Under the pieces are notes generated by a model. That model ran no database searches and had not been told where the DNA came from. It saw only the letters and a list, made by a program, of their open reading frames with translations. Shown here one piece after another: positions 8,220 to 16,535 of a stretch of 33,443 bases of DNA (position 1 is the stretch's first letter; every line of letters begins with the position of its first letter). This DNA is from Nitrospira sp. (GTDB taxonomy: Bacteria; Nitrospirota; Nitrospiria; Nitrospirales; Nitrospiraceae), in assembly GCA_019636835.1 (NCBI GenBank), contig JAHBWU010000045.1, positions 1-33,443 of the forward strand, written 5' to 3'. A program made the translations under genes and the position numbers.

Positions 8220-8979
8220 ACAGGGTGCGTCCGATCGAGTCGAGCAACTCATACAAGCCTTGTACGACGAGAACGAAGCGTTGCGCGAGCACGCCATCGC
8301 GAGCCTCGGCCAGACCGGCCCACAGGCACTTCCCCGGTTGATCGACCTGATGGCCGATGACGATGCGGTGATCCGAGAGGCCGCAACCAGTGCGGTCGTG
8401 CGGATGGGCCCTTCCGTCGTCGACCCGATGATCGTCGCGCTGCAAGATGACTCTTGGGCGATCCGAGAACAGGCGGTCTCGGCGCTCGGAAAGTTGCGGG
8501 ACAGGCGCGCCGTCGATCCTCTGGTCAAGGCAATCAAGGACCGAGACGGTGCTGTGCGCACAGCGGCCGTATGGGCATTGGAGCGCATCGGCGATCCCCA
8601 ATCAGTGCCTGGGCTCGTCGAGGCGCTCATGGACAGCACCCTGCGCGAGGACGCAGCCCGGGTCTTGAAGAAGATCGGCGACGTGCGGGCGGTCGAGGCG
8701 CTGATCGACGGACTCCTTGGCTCCAATTGGATGGTTCGCCGCCATGCGGCAGAGGCGCTGGGCAAGATCGGCGATCGCCGGGGAGTCAGCCCATTGATCG
8801 AGTCGCTGAAAGATGAGGATTGGCTGGTCCGTAGGAATGCCGCCGAATCACTCGCGCGCCTCGGCGCAAAAGAAGCCATTCAACCCTTGCTGGTGCTGCG
8901 CGAGGACGAGAACACCATGGTCCAGGAAACCGTCGAGGCCGTGCTGGCCAGTCTCGGCTGGACACCCGAACCGCAATAA
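8212..8979 (+). CDS. HEAT-repeat protein 4 of 5
   Basis: This 255-residue protein is made of about eight very regular HEAT/PBS-lyase repeats (for example RAVDPLVKAIKDRDGAVRTA and RRGVSPLIESLKDEDWLVRR) and ends in the cap LASLGWTPEPQ. It overlaps the third HEAT gene by eight bases. The near-consensus repeats resemble those of the first and second proteins more than the third. No catalytic residues or membrane segments are visible, so it is most likely a cytoplasmic binding scaffold. Confidence 0.85.
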   Translation: MTEQGASDRVEQLIQALYDENEALREHAIASLGQTGPQALPRLIDLMADDDAVIREAATSAVVRMGPSVVDPMIVALQDDSWAIREQAVSALGKLRDRRAVDPLVKAIKDRDGAVRTAAVWALERIGDPQSVPGLVEALMDSTLREDAARVLKKIGDVRAVEALIDGLLGSNWMVRRHAAEALGKIGDRRGVSPLIESLKDEDWLVRRNAAESLARLGAKEAIQPLLVLREDENTMVQETVEAVLASLGWTPEPQ

Positions 8980-9005
8980 CCCAAACCGATAGAGGATACA
9001 TGCCC

Positions 9006-9710
9006 ATGGCGGATGAAGCTCCGAAGCTGATTCAGATCGCTCCGAAAGGTGGAGAAAAGAAAGACGGATTCAACTTGGTGACAGAGCGAGTGGTGGCGGT
9101 CAACCCCGAGAGCAAACAGCTCGAGGTCGAACTCCTGGCTTACGACGGCAAGACGGTCGTGCTGGACGTGGACGAGGAGGCGCAGGAAGACCTCAAAAAG
9201 ATCAGGGTGGGAGACGGCGCTACAATCCGAGTGGTGGAAGAAAACGGCAAGCGGATCGCGAAGAGCTTTAAGATTCGTTCTAAAGATCCGAATGCCGCCA
9301 AGGCCGACGCCATGTTGCTCGACCTAAAGGATTCGCACTGGCTGAATCGGAAGTATGCAGCTGAGGTCTTGGGTGAGTTGAAAGATCCGCGTGCCGTTGA
9401 TCCCTTGGTGGAGGCATTGAACGACGATGTCGGTGACGTGCGCCAACGGGCCTATGATTCGCTGATCAAACTCGGTGGCCCCTCCGTACCATCGCTCATT
9501 CCGCTCCTGGTGTCCGAAGAGGACGAAATTCGTCAATCCGCAACCGAGATTCTTCGGAAGATCGGCAAACCGGCCGTCGAACCGCTGGCCATGGCGTTGA
9601 CCGACGCCGATGATCGATTGAAGACCCGAATCATGAAAGTGCTCGATCGAATGGGATACAAGCCGAAAACCAAGGACCAGCCCAAGGCCGAGTTGCCGAG
9701 GCTGACTTAA
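9006..9710 (+). CDS. HEAT-repeat protein 5 of 5 with N-terminal beta-barrel-like domain
   Basis: This protein of about 234 residues has two parts. Residues 15-95 alternate short strands (LVTERVVAVNPESKQLEVEL, KTVVLDVDEEA, GATIRVVEENGKRIAKSF) and look like a small beta-barrel of OB or SH3 type. Residues 105-225 are about four HEAT repeats ending in LDRMGYKPK, a variant of the cap in its neighbours. Two ATGs, at 9000 and 9006, are possible. I prefer 9006 because AGAGGA (8991-8996) is then nine bases away, whereas the first is only three bases away. It is the last gene of the plus-strand block and converges on the ugd gene, leaving only six bases between stops. Confidence 0.8.
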   Translation: MADEAPKLIQIAPKGGEKKDGFNLVTERVVAVNPESKQLEVELLAYDGKTVVLDVDEEAQEDLKKIRVGDGATIRVVEENGKRIAKSFKIRSKDPNAAKADAMLLDLKDSHWLNRKYAAEVLGELKDPRAVDPLVEALNDDVGDVRQRAYDSLIKLGGPSVPSLIPLLVSEEDEIRQSATEILRKIGKPAVEPLAMALTDADDRLKTRIMKVLDRMGYKPKTKDQPKAELPRLT

Positions 9711-9716
9711 CTTCTC

Positions 9717-11042
9717 TCAGTGAGTGCTCTTGGGGCTTTGCGTCATACGCCCCACCGATACATGTTTGAAACCGGCAGCCGCGATACGTTCGGTATCATA
9801 GACGTTTCGGAGATCAAGCAAGACGGGAACCCGCATAACAGACTTCAACTTTTCAAAATCCAGGTTTCGAAACACGTTCCACTCGGTCATAATCACCAGG
9901 GCATCGGCTCCTTCGGCTGCATGATAGATGTCTCGGCAGGCCTGCAGCTCCGGGAGCATCCGACAAGCATCTTCCAGAGCTTCAGGATCATACACGCGAA
10001 CCGTAGCACCCTCTGAAAGAAGTTCCCGACTGATCGCTAACGCTGGAGCCTCACGGAGATCATTTGTATTCGGCTTGAACGAGAGTCCGAGCATTCCTAT
10101 CGTCTTGCCCTTCAGTCCATTAAGAGCTTCACGAATCTTTGTGAGCATCCTCGAACGTTGCGCTTCGTTCACTCGTGAAGCAGCGGAGGCAATCTGCATG
10201 GGATGGCCATTGCGCTCGCCTGTCTGTATCAGCGCTGCTAAATCCTTAGGGAAGCAGGACCCTCCGAATCCCGGTCCGGCATGCAGGAACTTGGAGCCGA
10301 TCCGATGATCGAGCCCCATCCCTTTCGCCACCATTTGGACATCGGCGCCGACTTTTTCACAAAGATTGGCGATCTCGTTGATAAACGAAATCTTCGTGGC
10401 CAAGAATGCATTGGACGCGTACTTAATGAGTTCAGCCGTTGGAACGTCTGTCACGACGATCGGGGTTTCAATCAGGTAGAGGGGACGGTAGAGGTCCTTC
10501 ATGATGGCGATCGCCTGATCACTGTCCGCCCCTATCACGACACGGTTCGGCCGCATGAAGTCTTCGATGGCCGATCCTTCCCTAAGAAATTCTGGATTCG
10601 AAACGACATCGAATCGAATACCTTGTTTTTGATTCTTCGCGATGACCTCACGGATCCTTTCTCCCGTTCCGACCGGAACCGTCGACTTAGTCACGATAAC
10701 CTTGTACCCGGTCATATGACGCGCGATGCCTCGGCCTACCTCATCGACAAACGACAAATTGGCCGATCCATCGTCGCTCGGAGGTGTGCCGACCGCGATA
10801 AAGATCACGAGCGCCTTGTCGACTGCCTGGGCAATATCGGTAGTAAAGGCGAGACGGCCCTCCCTCATTCCCTTGGTAACAAGTTCGGTAATCCCCGGTT
10901 CATAGAAAGGAACCTCTCCTTTTTCGAGCTTCGCGATTCTGCGATCGTCGTTGTCCATACAGGTCACATTCACGCCGAATTCGGCAAAGCAGGCACCTGT
11001 CACTAGTCCAACATAGCCTGTTCCAATCACACTGATGTGCAT
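9717..11042 (-). CDS. ugd: UDP-glucose 6-dehydrogenase
   Basis: This 441-residue cytoplasmic enzyme oxidises UDP-glucose twice with NAD to UDP-glucuronate, a precursor for surface polysaccharides. The NAD-binding Rossmann motif GTGYVG lies at residues 7-12. The SNPEFLREGSA segment at 148-158 and the catalytic Cys in GFGGSCFPKD (C263) are both intact, and the length is normal for the family. ATG 11042 is supported by GAGGAGG a few bases upstream and by the immediate Rossmann strand. The gene stands alone on the minus strand, convergent with the HEAT block and divergent from the spermidine-synthase-like gene. Confidence 0.96.
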   Translation of the reverse strand: MHISVIGTGYVGLVTGACFAEFGVNVTCMDNDDRRIAKLEKGEVPFYEPGITELVTKGMREGRLAFTTDIAQAVDKALVIFIAVGTPPSDDGSANLSFVDEVGRGIARHMTGYKVIVTKSTVPVGTGERIREVIAKNQKQGIRFDVVSNPEFLREGSAIEDFMRPNRVVIGADSDQAIAIMKDLYRPLYLIETPIVVTDVPTAELIKYASNAFLATKISFINEIANLCEKVGADVQMVAKGMGLDHRIGSKFLHAGPGFGGSCFPKDLAALIQTGERNGHPMQIASAASRVNEAQRSRMLTKIREALNGLKGKTIGMLGLSFKPNTNDLREAPALAISRELLSEGATVRVYDPEALEDACRMLPELQACRDIYHAAEGADALVIMTEWNVFRNLDFEKLKSVMRVPVLLDLRNVYDTERIAAAGFKHVSVGRMTQSPKSTH

Positions 11043-11236
11043 GGCCCCTCCTCACTGCATTAGGTAATTAAGTTGATAAGTATAGCAATCTGAGTACCCA
11101 CGGGCAACGAATTCCAGGATCGCTCCGAGCAGCCATAGAGCCCATCCGGTTTCATTGACTCCCGGAAAATGCGTTGAGTACAATCCGACGCTGTGCCGCG
11201 CGTGACAAGGAGTTCTCCATCCCTTCCGTTCAATCA

Positions 11237-12784
11237 ATGACTCCTCATACCCCAGGAATTCCCCGCTGGTTTTTGCTCTTGACCGCCCTTGTGACCGGTG
11301 CGGTGGTGATGGCGTTGGAAATCCTTGGCAGTCGGCTGTTGGCGCCGGTGTTCGGCAGTTCGTTGTTTGTCTGGGGCGCATTGATAGGGGTGATCTTGGC
11401 CGCCATGAGCAGTGGGTACGCGTTCGGCGGTTGGGTCTCCGATCGTTATACAGGCGGAGGGGTGCTGGCTGCCCTGTTGCTCTTTTCCGGAAGCTGGACG
11501 TTTCTCGTCGCGTGGGCGAACCAACCTATCCTGTTTGAGATCGAGAAGTTGGTGCAAGACCCTCGCTGGGGCCCTTGCCTCGCCGCGACCGCGCTCCTCG
11601 CTCCCCCCGCGTTCGGGCTCAGCGGCGTCTTGCCGGCCATGTTGCGTTTGGCGGTCGCGGATATGAATCACCTCGGTCGGCAGACGGGCCGCATGATCGC
11701 CCTGTCCACCGTAGGCAGTCTGGCCGGAACCTGGGGGACTGCGTTCTTTCTCTTATCATGGCTCGGGAGCCAATCGTTGATGGCTTGGCTGGGCGGCATT
11801 CAGGTCGGACTTGGAGTCCTATGGCTTATGAAAGGAACATCGGCTCGCCCATTGGTACTACTGATTGCTCTTGGTTGCTTCGCCCTGTTGGGAACCATGG
11901 CTCTCAACCCGATCCAACGATTGAAGGTCCCCATCTATCAAGAGGAAAGTCCGTACCAGCAGGTCCGTATTCGTGAAGATGACCTCTTCCGGTATCTCGT
12001 GTTGGATCGTACGTTCCACGCCACGATGTGGAAAGTCGACCCGGCTTCCCTTTTTCTTCCCTACAGCCAAATGATGGTGTCTTCGCTGGCACTGGTGTCC
12101 GAGCCAAAGCGCGGCCTCATTCTCGGTCATGGCGGTGGTTCGTTGGCGAAGTGGTTGGCCAGGTACTGGCCTGCATTGGAACTCGATGTCGTGGAATTCG
12201 ACCCGGTCGTCGTCCGCATGGCCGAAGAGTATTTTGATTATCATCCGCCGGCCAATCATCACGTCTTCGTGAAGGACGGCCGAGCCTTTCTCAACGCGAC
12301 GAATCACCGGTACGATGTCATGTGGATCGATGCCTTCGCGCGAGACATGATCCCTTTTCACCTCACCACGGCGGAGTTCTACTCCTTAGTACGAACACAC
12401 CTGAACCCGGACGGAATCGTCGCGGTCAATCTGGCGTCATCCGGCAAAGAAGGTGATCTCGCTCGAGCCGCCGCGGTAGTCCAAACCATGCGACAGGCCT
12501 TTCCCGTCCTCACCACCTTCGCGGTCGAGGGTCCGTGGAACACGGGAATGACGCCGGCGAAGAATTTGATCTTCTTTGGAGGCCGTCTCATCGAGCGTGA
12601 ATCGCCGGACAGTCTCATGGCGAAGATCACGAACATGGCGACGAGCCAGCACCTGCCGATGGAAACGATCGCGCTGCTGAGTACTCGTCGGACGGAGCCC
12701 TGGCCGCCCGGCGTCGTCTTGAGCGACGATTTTGCTCCCTACGATCTTCTCCTCGGCCGAGAACGCTCGCGAGTGATGGAATGA
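11237..12784 (+). CDS. Membrane-anchored spermidine synthase-like protein
   Basis: This 515-residue fusion has about six or seven hydrophobic helices (from WFLLLTALVTGAVVMALEIL at 11-30 to about 220) joined to a spermidine-synthase-type AdoMet-binding fold. The latter shows the glycine-rich loop GHGGGS (297-302), the acidic VEFDP (319-323), KDGRAF and WIDAF (363-367). Family members (fused MFS/spermidine synthase) are often annotated as polyamine aminopropyltransferases, but the substrate of this type is not certain. ATG 11237 is chosen because it directly precedes the first helix. An AAGGAG lies about 25 bases upstream, too far to decide the start. The last 140 bases recur in damaged form at about 13565-13739. 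Confidence 0.85.
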   Translation: MTPHTPGIPRWFLLLTALVTGAVVMALEILGSRLLAPVFGSSLFVWGALIGVILAAMSSGYAFGGWVSDRYTGGGVLAALLLFSGSWTFLVAWANQPILFEIEKLVQDPRWGPCLAATALLAPPAFGLSGVLPAMLRLAVADMNHLGRQTGRMIALSTVGSLAGTWGTAFFLLSWLGSQSLMAWLGGIQVGLGVLWLMKGTSARPLVLLIALGCFALLGTMALNPIQRLKVPIYQEESPYQQVRIREDDLFRYLVLDRTFHATMWKVDPASLFLPYSQMMVSSLALVSEPKRGLILGHGGGSLAKWLARYWPALELDVVEFDPVVVRMAEEYFDYHPPANHHVFVKDGRAFLNATNHRYDVMWIDAFARDMIPFHLTTAEFYSLVRTHLNPDGIVAVNLASSGKEGDLARAAAVVQTMRQAFPVLTTFAVEGPWNTGMTPAKNLIFFGGRLIERESPDSLMAKITNMATSQHLPMETIALLSTRRTEPWPPGVVLSDDFAPYDLLLGRERSRVME

Positions 12785-12917
12785 GCAAGAGAAATCACCG
12801 CAATGACGACCGGTCGTTACGGCTGGTCGATAAGGAACTCAACTACTCACGACAGATGCACAGAACTTCCGTCTCATGAGCTTACGATGACAAGCTCTCG
12901 TGGTGACTGGATGATCA

Positions 12918-12935
12918 TGTCCGTACATACGGACA
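12918..12935. promoter_or_regulatory. 18-bp palindrome upstream of dinJ-yafQ
   Basis: Perfect arms TGTCCGTA and TACGGACA are separated by two bases, about 45 bases before the antitoxin start. It is probably an operator for the RelB/DinJ-type antitoxin or its complex with the toxin. No other function is suggested by its surroundings. Confidence 0.5.
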
Positions 12936-12943
12936 CAAACATC

Positions 12944-12972
12944 TTTCATTTGCCAGACAACTGGCGTACAAT
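12944..12972 (+). promoter_or_regulatory. Putative promoter of dinJ-yafQ with inverted repeat in the spacer
   Basis: TACAAT (12967-12972) is a good -10 element. A weak -35 candidate, TTTCAT, lies 17 bases upstream (12944-12949). The spacer contains the inverted repeat GCCAG-ACAA-CTGGC (12952-12965), suitable for repressor binding. The antitoxin ATG is only six bases after the -10, so the message would be leaderless or nearly so. Confidence 0.45.
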
Positions 12973-12978
12973 TTGAGC

Positions 12979-13257
12979 ATGAGAAAGACCGCCCATATGC
13001 CCATGTCCGACCGCATCAACACTCGTATCGACACTGGTCTGAAAAGGAAGGCCAACAAAGTCTTCGATCGTCTCGGTCTTACCGAAGCCGAGGCTATACG
13101 CCTTTTCTATGCTCAGGTTGAACTCCACCAAGGCATCCCCTTCCCAGTTATGATTCCAAACGCTCACACGCTGGATGCCTTTGAAGAAGGTAAGCACCCC
13201 GAGAACCTGCCTTCCTTCAAGAATTTTCGAGCACTCAGACGCCACACGGGTGTCTAA
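12979..13257 (+). CDS. dinJ: RelB/DinJ-family antitoxin
   Basis: This 92-residue protein begins MRKTAHMPMSDRINTRIDTG and continues with LKRKANKVFDRLGLTEAEAI and LFYAQVELHQGIPF. This is the ribbon-helix-helix N-terminus and linker typical of RelB/DinJ antitoxins; the tail after residue 60 would wrap the toxin. It neutralises the YafQ-type toxin encoded three bases downstream and probably represses the operon through the inverted repeats upstream. ATG 12979 is preferred over the TTG six bases earlier. An internal ATG follows at residue 7 or 9, but the basic first residues look native. No strong ribosome site is visible, which fits a near-leaderless transcript. Confidence 0.88.
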   Translation: MRKTAHMPMSDRINTRIDTGLKRKANKVFDRLGLTEAEAIRLFYAQVELHQGIPFPVMIPNAHTLDAFEEGKHPENLPSFKNFRALRRHTGV

Positions 13258-13260
13258 GTC

Positions 13261-13530
13261 TTGCTTCTCATCAAAACCACCAGCCGTTTTCTCAAGGACC
13301 TCAAGCTTGCCAAAAAGCGCGGCTACAATATCGACAAACTCGAAGCCATCGTTGACCTCCTTCAGGCACAAAAACCATTGCCACCCAGGAATAGAGACCA
13401 CCATCTCACCGGCGAATGGAACCACCATCGCGAATGCCACATCGAACCAGACTGGCTCCTCATCTACAGAATTGAAGCCACGTTCCTCCTTCTCGAACGT
13501 ACAGGAACGCACACCGATCTTTTTGAGTGA
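13261..13530 (+). CDS. yafQ: YafQ-family mRNA interferase toxin
   Basis: This 89-residue RelE-superfamily ribonuclease cleaves mRNA on the ribosome in its characterised relatives. The residues that matter in E. coli YafQ are all present with a shift of three: H47, H60, D64, W65, H84 and F88, in the segments HHLTGEW, CHIEPDWLLIY and RTGTHTDLF. The toxin therefore looks active. Translation probably begins at TTG 13261, three bases after the antitoxin stop: family proteins start a few residues before KTTSRFLKDLK, and no later ATG exists. The poor start codon and coupling to the antitoxin would keep its level low. Confidence 0.9.
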   Translation: MLLIKTTSRFLKDLKLAKKRGYNIDKLEAIVDLLQAQKPLPPRNRDHHLTGEWNHHRECHIEPDWLLIYRIEATFLLLERTGTHTDLFE

Positions 13531-13564
13531 CGTTGATTATTTAGACTATCAGCGGAAGTAGACC

Positions 13565-13739
13565 ACATCATGGCGAAGATCACGGACAGGGCGAGGAACC
13601 ACCGCCTGCCGATGGAAACGATCGCGCTGTTGAATACTCGTCAGACCGAACCCTGGCCCCCGGCGTCGTCCTGACCGACGACTTTGCCCCCTACGATCTT
13701 CTAATTGGTCAAGGAAGATACGGTGCCAAATCGAACTAG
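13565..13739 (+). pseudogene. Broken copy of the tail of the spermidine synthase-like gene
   Basis: From ATG at 13570 the sequence follows the last part of the gene at 11237-12784 (aligned to 12617-12760) with roughly 85% identity by eye: MAKIT, LPMETIALL, TEPWPP and, after a frameshift, LTDDFAPYDLL. One base is missing in the run CCCTGGCCCC, which breaks the frame, and the reading then ends at TAG 13737-13739. The rest of the gene is absent. It is a remnant of a duplicated or replaced copy and lies directly after the toxin-antitoxin pair. Confidence 0.8.
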
Positions 13740-14036
13740 CGATTTGCTGACGTTACTGTCTGCCTATGGCTTCTGTCCCTGCCCGCTTCAAATCAAGACT
13801 GCTGCCCAGTGCCCCTAGCCGATTGATTTCTTATATTATTTGACGTATCTGTCTACCCGCGAATACCTTGCAAGACTGCCCGTTAATTAGGAAGACCCTT
13901 CGCCGAACCTTACTGCGGCTACATGTACGGCCGCTACGCGGCTCTTCGGGCATGTTTGTGCAGTCAGTCGGATTCATACAGCGCACACGAGCGGCAATGG
14001 CTGCTACGCCTTTGACTGGGCCGTGCGGGGATAAGA
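13740..14036. other. Intergenic stretch before the methyltransferase gene
   Basis: No convincing gene is seen here. A weak promoter-like pair, TTGACG (13840-13845) and ATACCT (13863-13868) with 17 bases between, could drive the downstream operon. The stretch from about 13910 to 14030 is GC-rich with several short complementary segments, but I recognise no RNA gene. Confidence 0.3.
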
Positions 14037-16535
14037 ATGGCGAACGAGATTCAAGAGCTATTGAAGGAAATCAAGGACGAGCGGCTCAGGACCCGCCTAT
14101 CTGTTGCAGTAGAGGAGCTGCGCAAGACCAAGAAGTTCGGGTTGGTATTCGAGGAGCACTTACCTGAGCTTCTGCCAATCTACAGCGCCAAGATTCGTGT
14201 TCAGGCGCACGTCGCCCGCCGGGACGGCAAGCTGACGGAAACGTTCATTGTCCAGAAGATCGCCAAAGGCGTCGCCACGGTTGCGCCGGAGACCGGAGGC
14301 GCGCCGCGAGAAATCCCGGTCGCGGAATTGGTTGTGGTCAAACGATTCGGCGAGGCCATCTTTCCGGCCCTTCGACACGTCGAATCGGTGCTTCGCGGGG
14401 GTGATGCGCCTCATCACACGCTGATCGAGGCGGACAACTACCACGCGCTCCAGCTTCTCGAATGGCTCTACGCGGGCAAGGTGGACTGCATCTACATTGA
14501 CCCGCCCTACAACACGGGCGCGCGGGACTGGAAATACAACAATGATTATGTGGACGGTAACGACACGTGGCGCCACTCTAAATGGTTAGCCTTCATGGAA
14601 AAACGGCTGCGGCTAGCCCACCGCCTGCTAAAGCCAGACACTGGCGTCTTGATCGTTACGATTGACGAGCACGAAGTGCATCACCTCGGGATGCTATTAG
14701 AAAAAGAATTTCGGGCGGCTTATCGGCAGCTTGTGACCATAGTGATCACCGCTAGAGGAGTAGCGAAACAAGGTCTGGCAAGAGTGGAAGAACACGCGAT
14801 CTTTACCTATTTAGGTTCTGCTTCCGCATGTGCAACGGAGGACGATTTCCTAACAAACGATGAGCATAAAACAAGGGTTCCCTGGGCAAGTCTACTGCGC
14901 CGTGGCACAAATGCAGCTCCTAAAGATAGGCCGGGCCTTGTGTATCCGATACATATCGATCCTAAGACAAAAAACATTACAGGCGTTGGTGAATCTCTGC
15001 TCGACAAAATAAGGCGGGGTGAGATCCACGAAAGCGAGCTAAGCAGGTTTGCCCCCAAACGTACGAGAAATGTAGCTTGGCCGACTCGTTCTGACGGTTC
15101 ACTTGGCACATGGCAGGTAAAACCAACAACCTTGATGGAGTTGAAAGCTAAAGGATTTGCTAAAGTCGGGCGCTTCGATGAGGAAAGGATTGCTTGGTCT
15201 ATCAATTACCTGAAAAGAGGCCCACTAAAGGAGATACGAGATGGTCAGCTGTTGGTGAAGGGGTACGAGTGGGAGGGAGGTCCAGCAATTCTGGAATATG
15301 AAGACGAAGCACTTAAGGCTCGAAGGGCTAAAACAGTATGGTACCGCACCACACACGACGCAGGTACCTACGGGACTAATCTTCTTCGATCGATTCTAGG
15401 GAAACGGGCTTTTGATTTTCCCAAATCGCTCTATTCAGTGCGAGACACACTTTCTACAGTCGTAGCAGACAATCCATCAGCCCTAATTCTAGACTTTTTC
15501 GCAGGCAGTGGCACAACCCTCAATGCCGTCAAACTGCTTAACGCTTCCGACGGCGGAAACCGATGCTGTATTCTTGTAACAAACAATGAAGTTTCTGACA
15601 CCGATGCTCAGGCTTTACAAGCGCGTAATTTGCATCCAGGTGACGGTGAATGGGAAGCCCACGGTATCTGTAGATCCGTAACCTGGCCACGATGCAAGTT
15701 CACCACATTAGGTAAGCGCGATGACGGGACTGAGCTTTCTGGTGAATATCTGACCGGCAGGTTCGAGGAGCAAGAAGTCAAACGTAGTTACAAAGATCTC
15801 ACCTTTATCAGCCAGGAAGCTTTCAGCCAGGGCAACCAAAGTAAGCGAAAAAAGGTGCATCAGTCTTTCTCGCAAGCCGTCGAATTTACCAAATCCAAAG
15901 TTACTGGTACTAATCATTTCCTTCTCGCTCAAAACGAGAAAATAGCTGCATTGTTTGACCCGTCAGCCTTGGGGCAATTCCTCAAAGAAGGCAGCGAATT
16001 CGCCGAACAAATAGAGACAGTCTACCTACCATTTCCTCCTGGTAGGATGTTCGATGAGGCTCAGCGGCACGTTGAGGAGGCTTGGTCCCCTCTTATAAAG
16101 AACGTTGAGGTCAAACAACCTATAAGCGAGGGTTTTGCCGCCAACTTGGACTACTTCCGGCTCGATTTTCTGGATCGTTCAATGGTCGAGACTGGCGGCA
16201 AGCTGGCGGATATTCTCCCCGCGCTATGGATGATGGCCAATGGCCGTGGCAAGCTGCCGACCTGCAAGGGCAACGAGAAGATGCTGTTCTTCAAGGATTG
16301 CCCGTTTGCGGTATTGGTGGACGAGAGCGCCATCAAGCCGTTTCTCGCCCGGCTGGAAGAGCGCCCTGACGTAGATTGGGCCTTTCTGGTCACCAACGAC
16401 CAGGACAGCTTCTCCCGCATGTGCGAGTGGTTGCCGGAGCGCATTCCGGCCGCGCAGCGCATCCACCTTTGGCGCAATTACGTGGACAATTTCCTCATTA
16501 ACGTGGTCCACCCCTCCACAGGGGATGCGCCATGA
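14037..16535 (+). CDS. Type III-like DNA methyltransferase (Mod)
   Basis: This 832-residue site-specific amino-methyltransferase is expected to methylate adenine N6 (or cytosine N4) using AdoMet. The catalytic motif IV is DPPYN at 155-159, and the AdoMet motif I is DFFAGSGTT at 486-494. This beta-class order (IV before I) is the one used by type III Mod proteins and relatives. The region between them should contain the target-recognition part. A long C-terminal part (about 560-832) is of unclear role and probably contacts the helicase. Start ATG 14037 has GGGGAT about seven bases upstream, and the stop overlaps the helicase start (ATGA). Base composition is mosaic, with the middle (about 14700-16130) clearly more AT-rich than both ends. 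Confidence 0.9.
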   Translation: MANEIQELLKEIKDERLRTRLSVAVEELRKTKKFGLVFEEHLPELLPIYSAKIRVQAHVARRDGKLTETFIVQKIAKGVATVAPETGGAPREIPVAELVVVKRFGEAIFPALRHVESVLRGGDAPHHTLIEADNYHALQLLEWLYAGKVDCIYIDPPYNTGARDWKYNNDYVDGNDTWRHSKWLAFMEKRLRLAHRLLKPDTGVLIVTIDEHEVHHLGMLLEKEFRAAYRQLVTIVITARGVAKQGLARVEEHAIFTYLGSASACATEDDFLTNDEHKTRVPWASLLRRGTNAAPKDRPGLVYPIHIDPKTKNITGVGESLLDKIRRGEIHESELSRFAPKRTRNVAWPTRSDGSLGTWQVKPTTLMELKAKGFAKVGRFDEERIAWSINYLKRGPLKEIRDGQLLVKGYEWEGGPAILEYEDEALKARRAKTVWYRTTHDAGTYGTNLLRSILGKRAFDFPKSLYSVRDTLSTVVADNPSALILDFFAGSGTTLNAVKLLNASDGGNRCCILVTNNEVSDTDAQALQARNLHPGDGEWEAHGICRSVTWPRCKFTTLGKRDDGTELSGEYLTGRFEEQEVKRSYKDLTFISQEAFSQGNQSKRKKVHQSFSQAVEFTKSKVTGTNHFLLAQNEKIAALFDPSALGQFLKEGSEFAEQIETVYLPFPPGRMFDEAQRHVEEAWSPLIKNVEVKQPISEGFAANLDYFRLDFLDRSMVETGGKLADILPALWMMANGRGKLPTCKGNEKMLFFKDCPFAVLVDESAIKPFLARLEERPDVDWAFLVTNDQDSFSRMCEWLPERIPAAQRIHLWRNYVDNFLINVVHPSTGDAP

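Noticed and set aside
8073..8879. Minus-strand open frame of 268 codons opposite HEAT gene 4
   Set aside because: The Ser/Arg/Ala-rich composition and periodicity come from the complementary strand of the HEAT repeats.
4516..9710. HEAT repeats considered as phycobilin lyases
   Set aside because: The PBS-lyase name refers only to the repeat type. There are no phycobiliprotein genes, and nothing suggests chromophore attachment.
10281..11006. Plus-strand open frame of 241 codons inside ugd
   Set aside because: It is a shadow of a complete, well-conserved dehydrogenase on the other strand.
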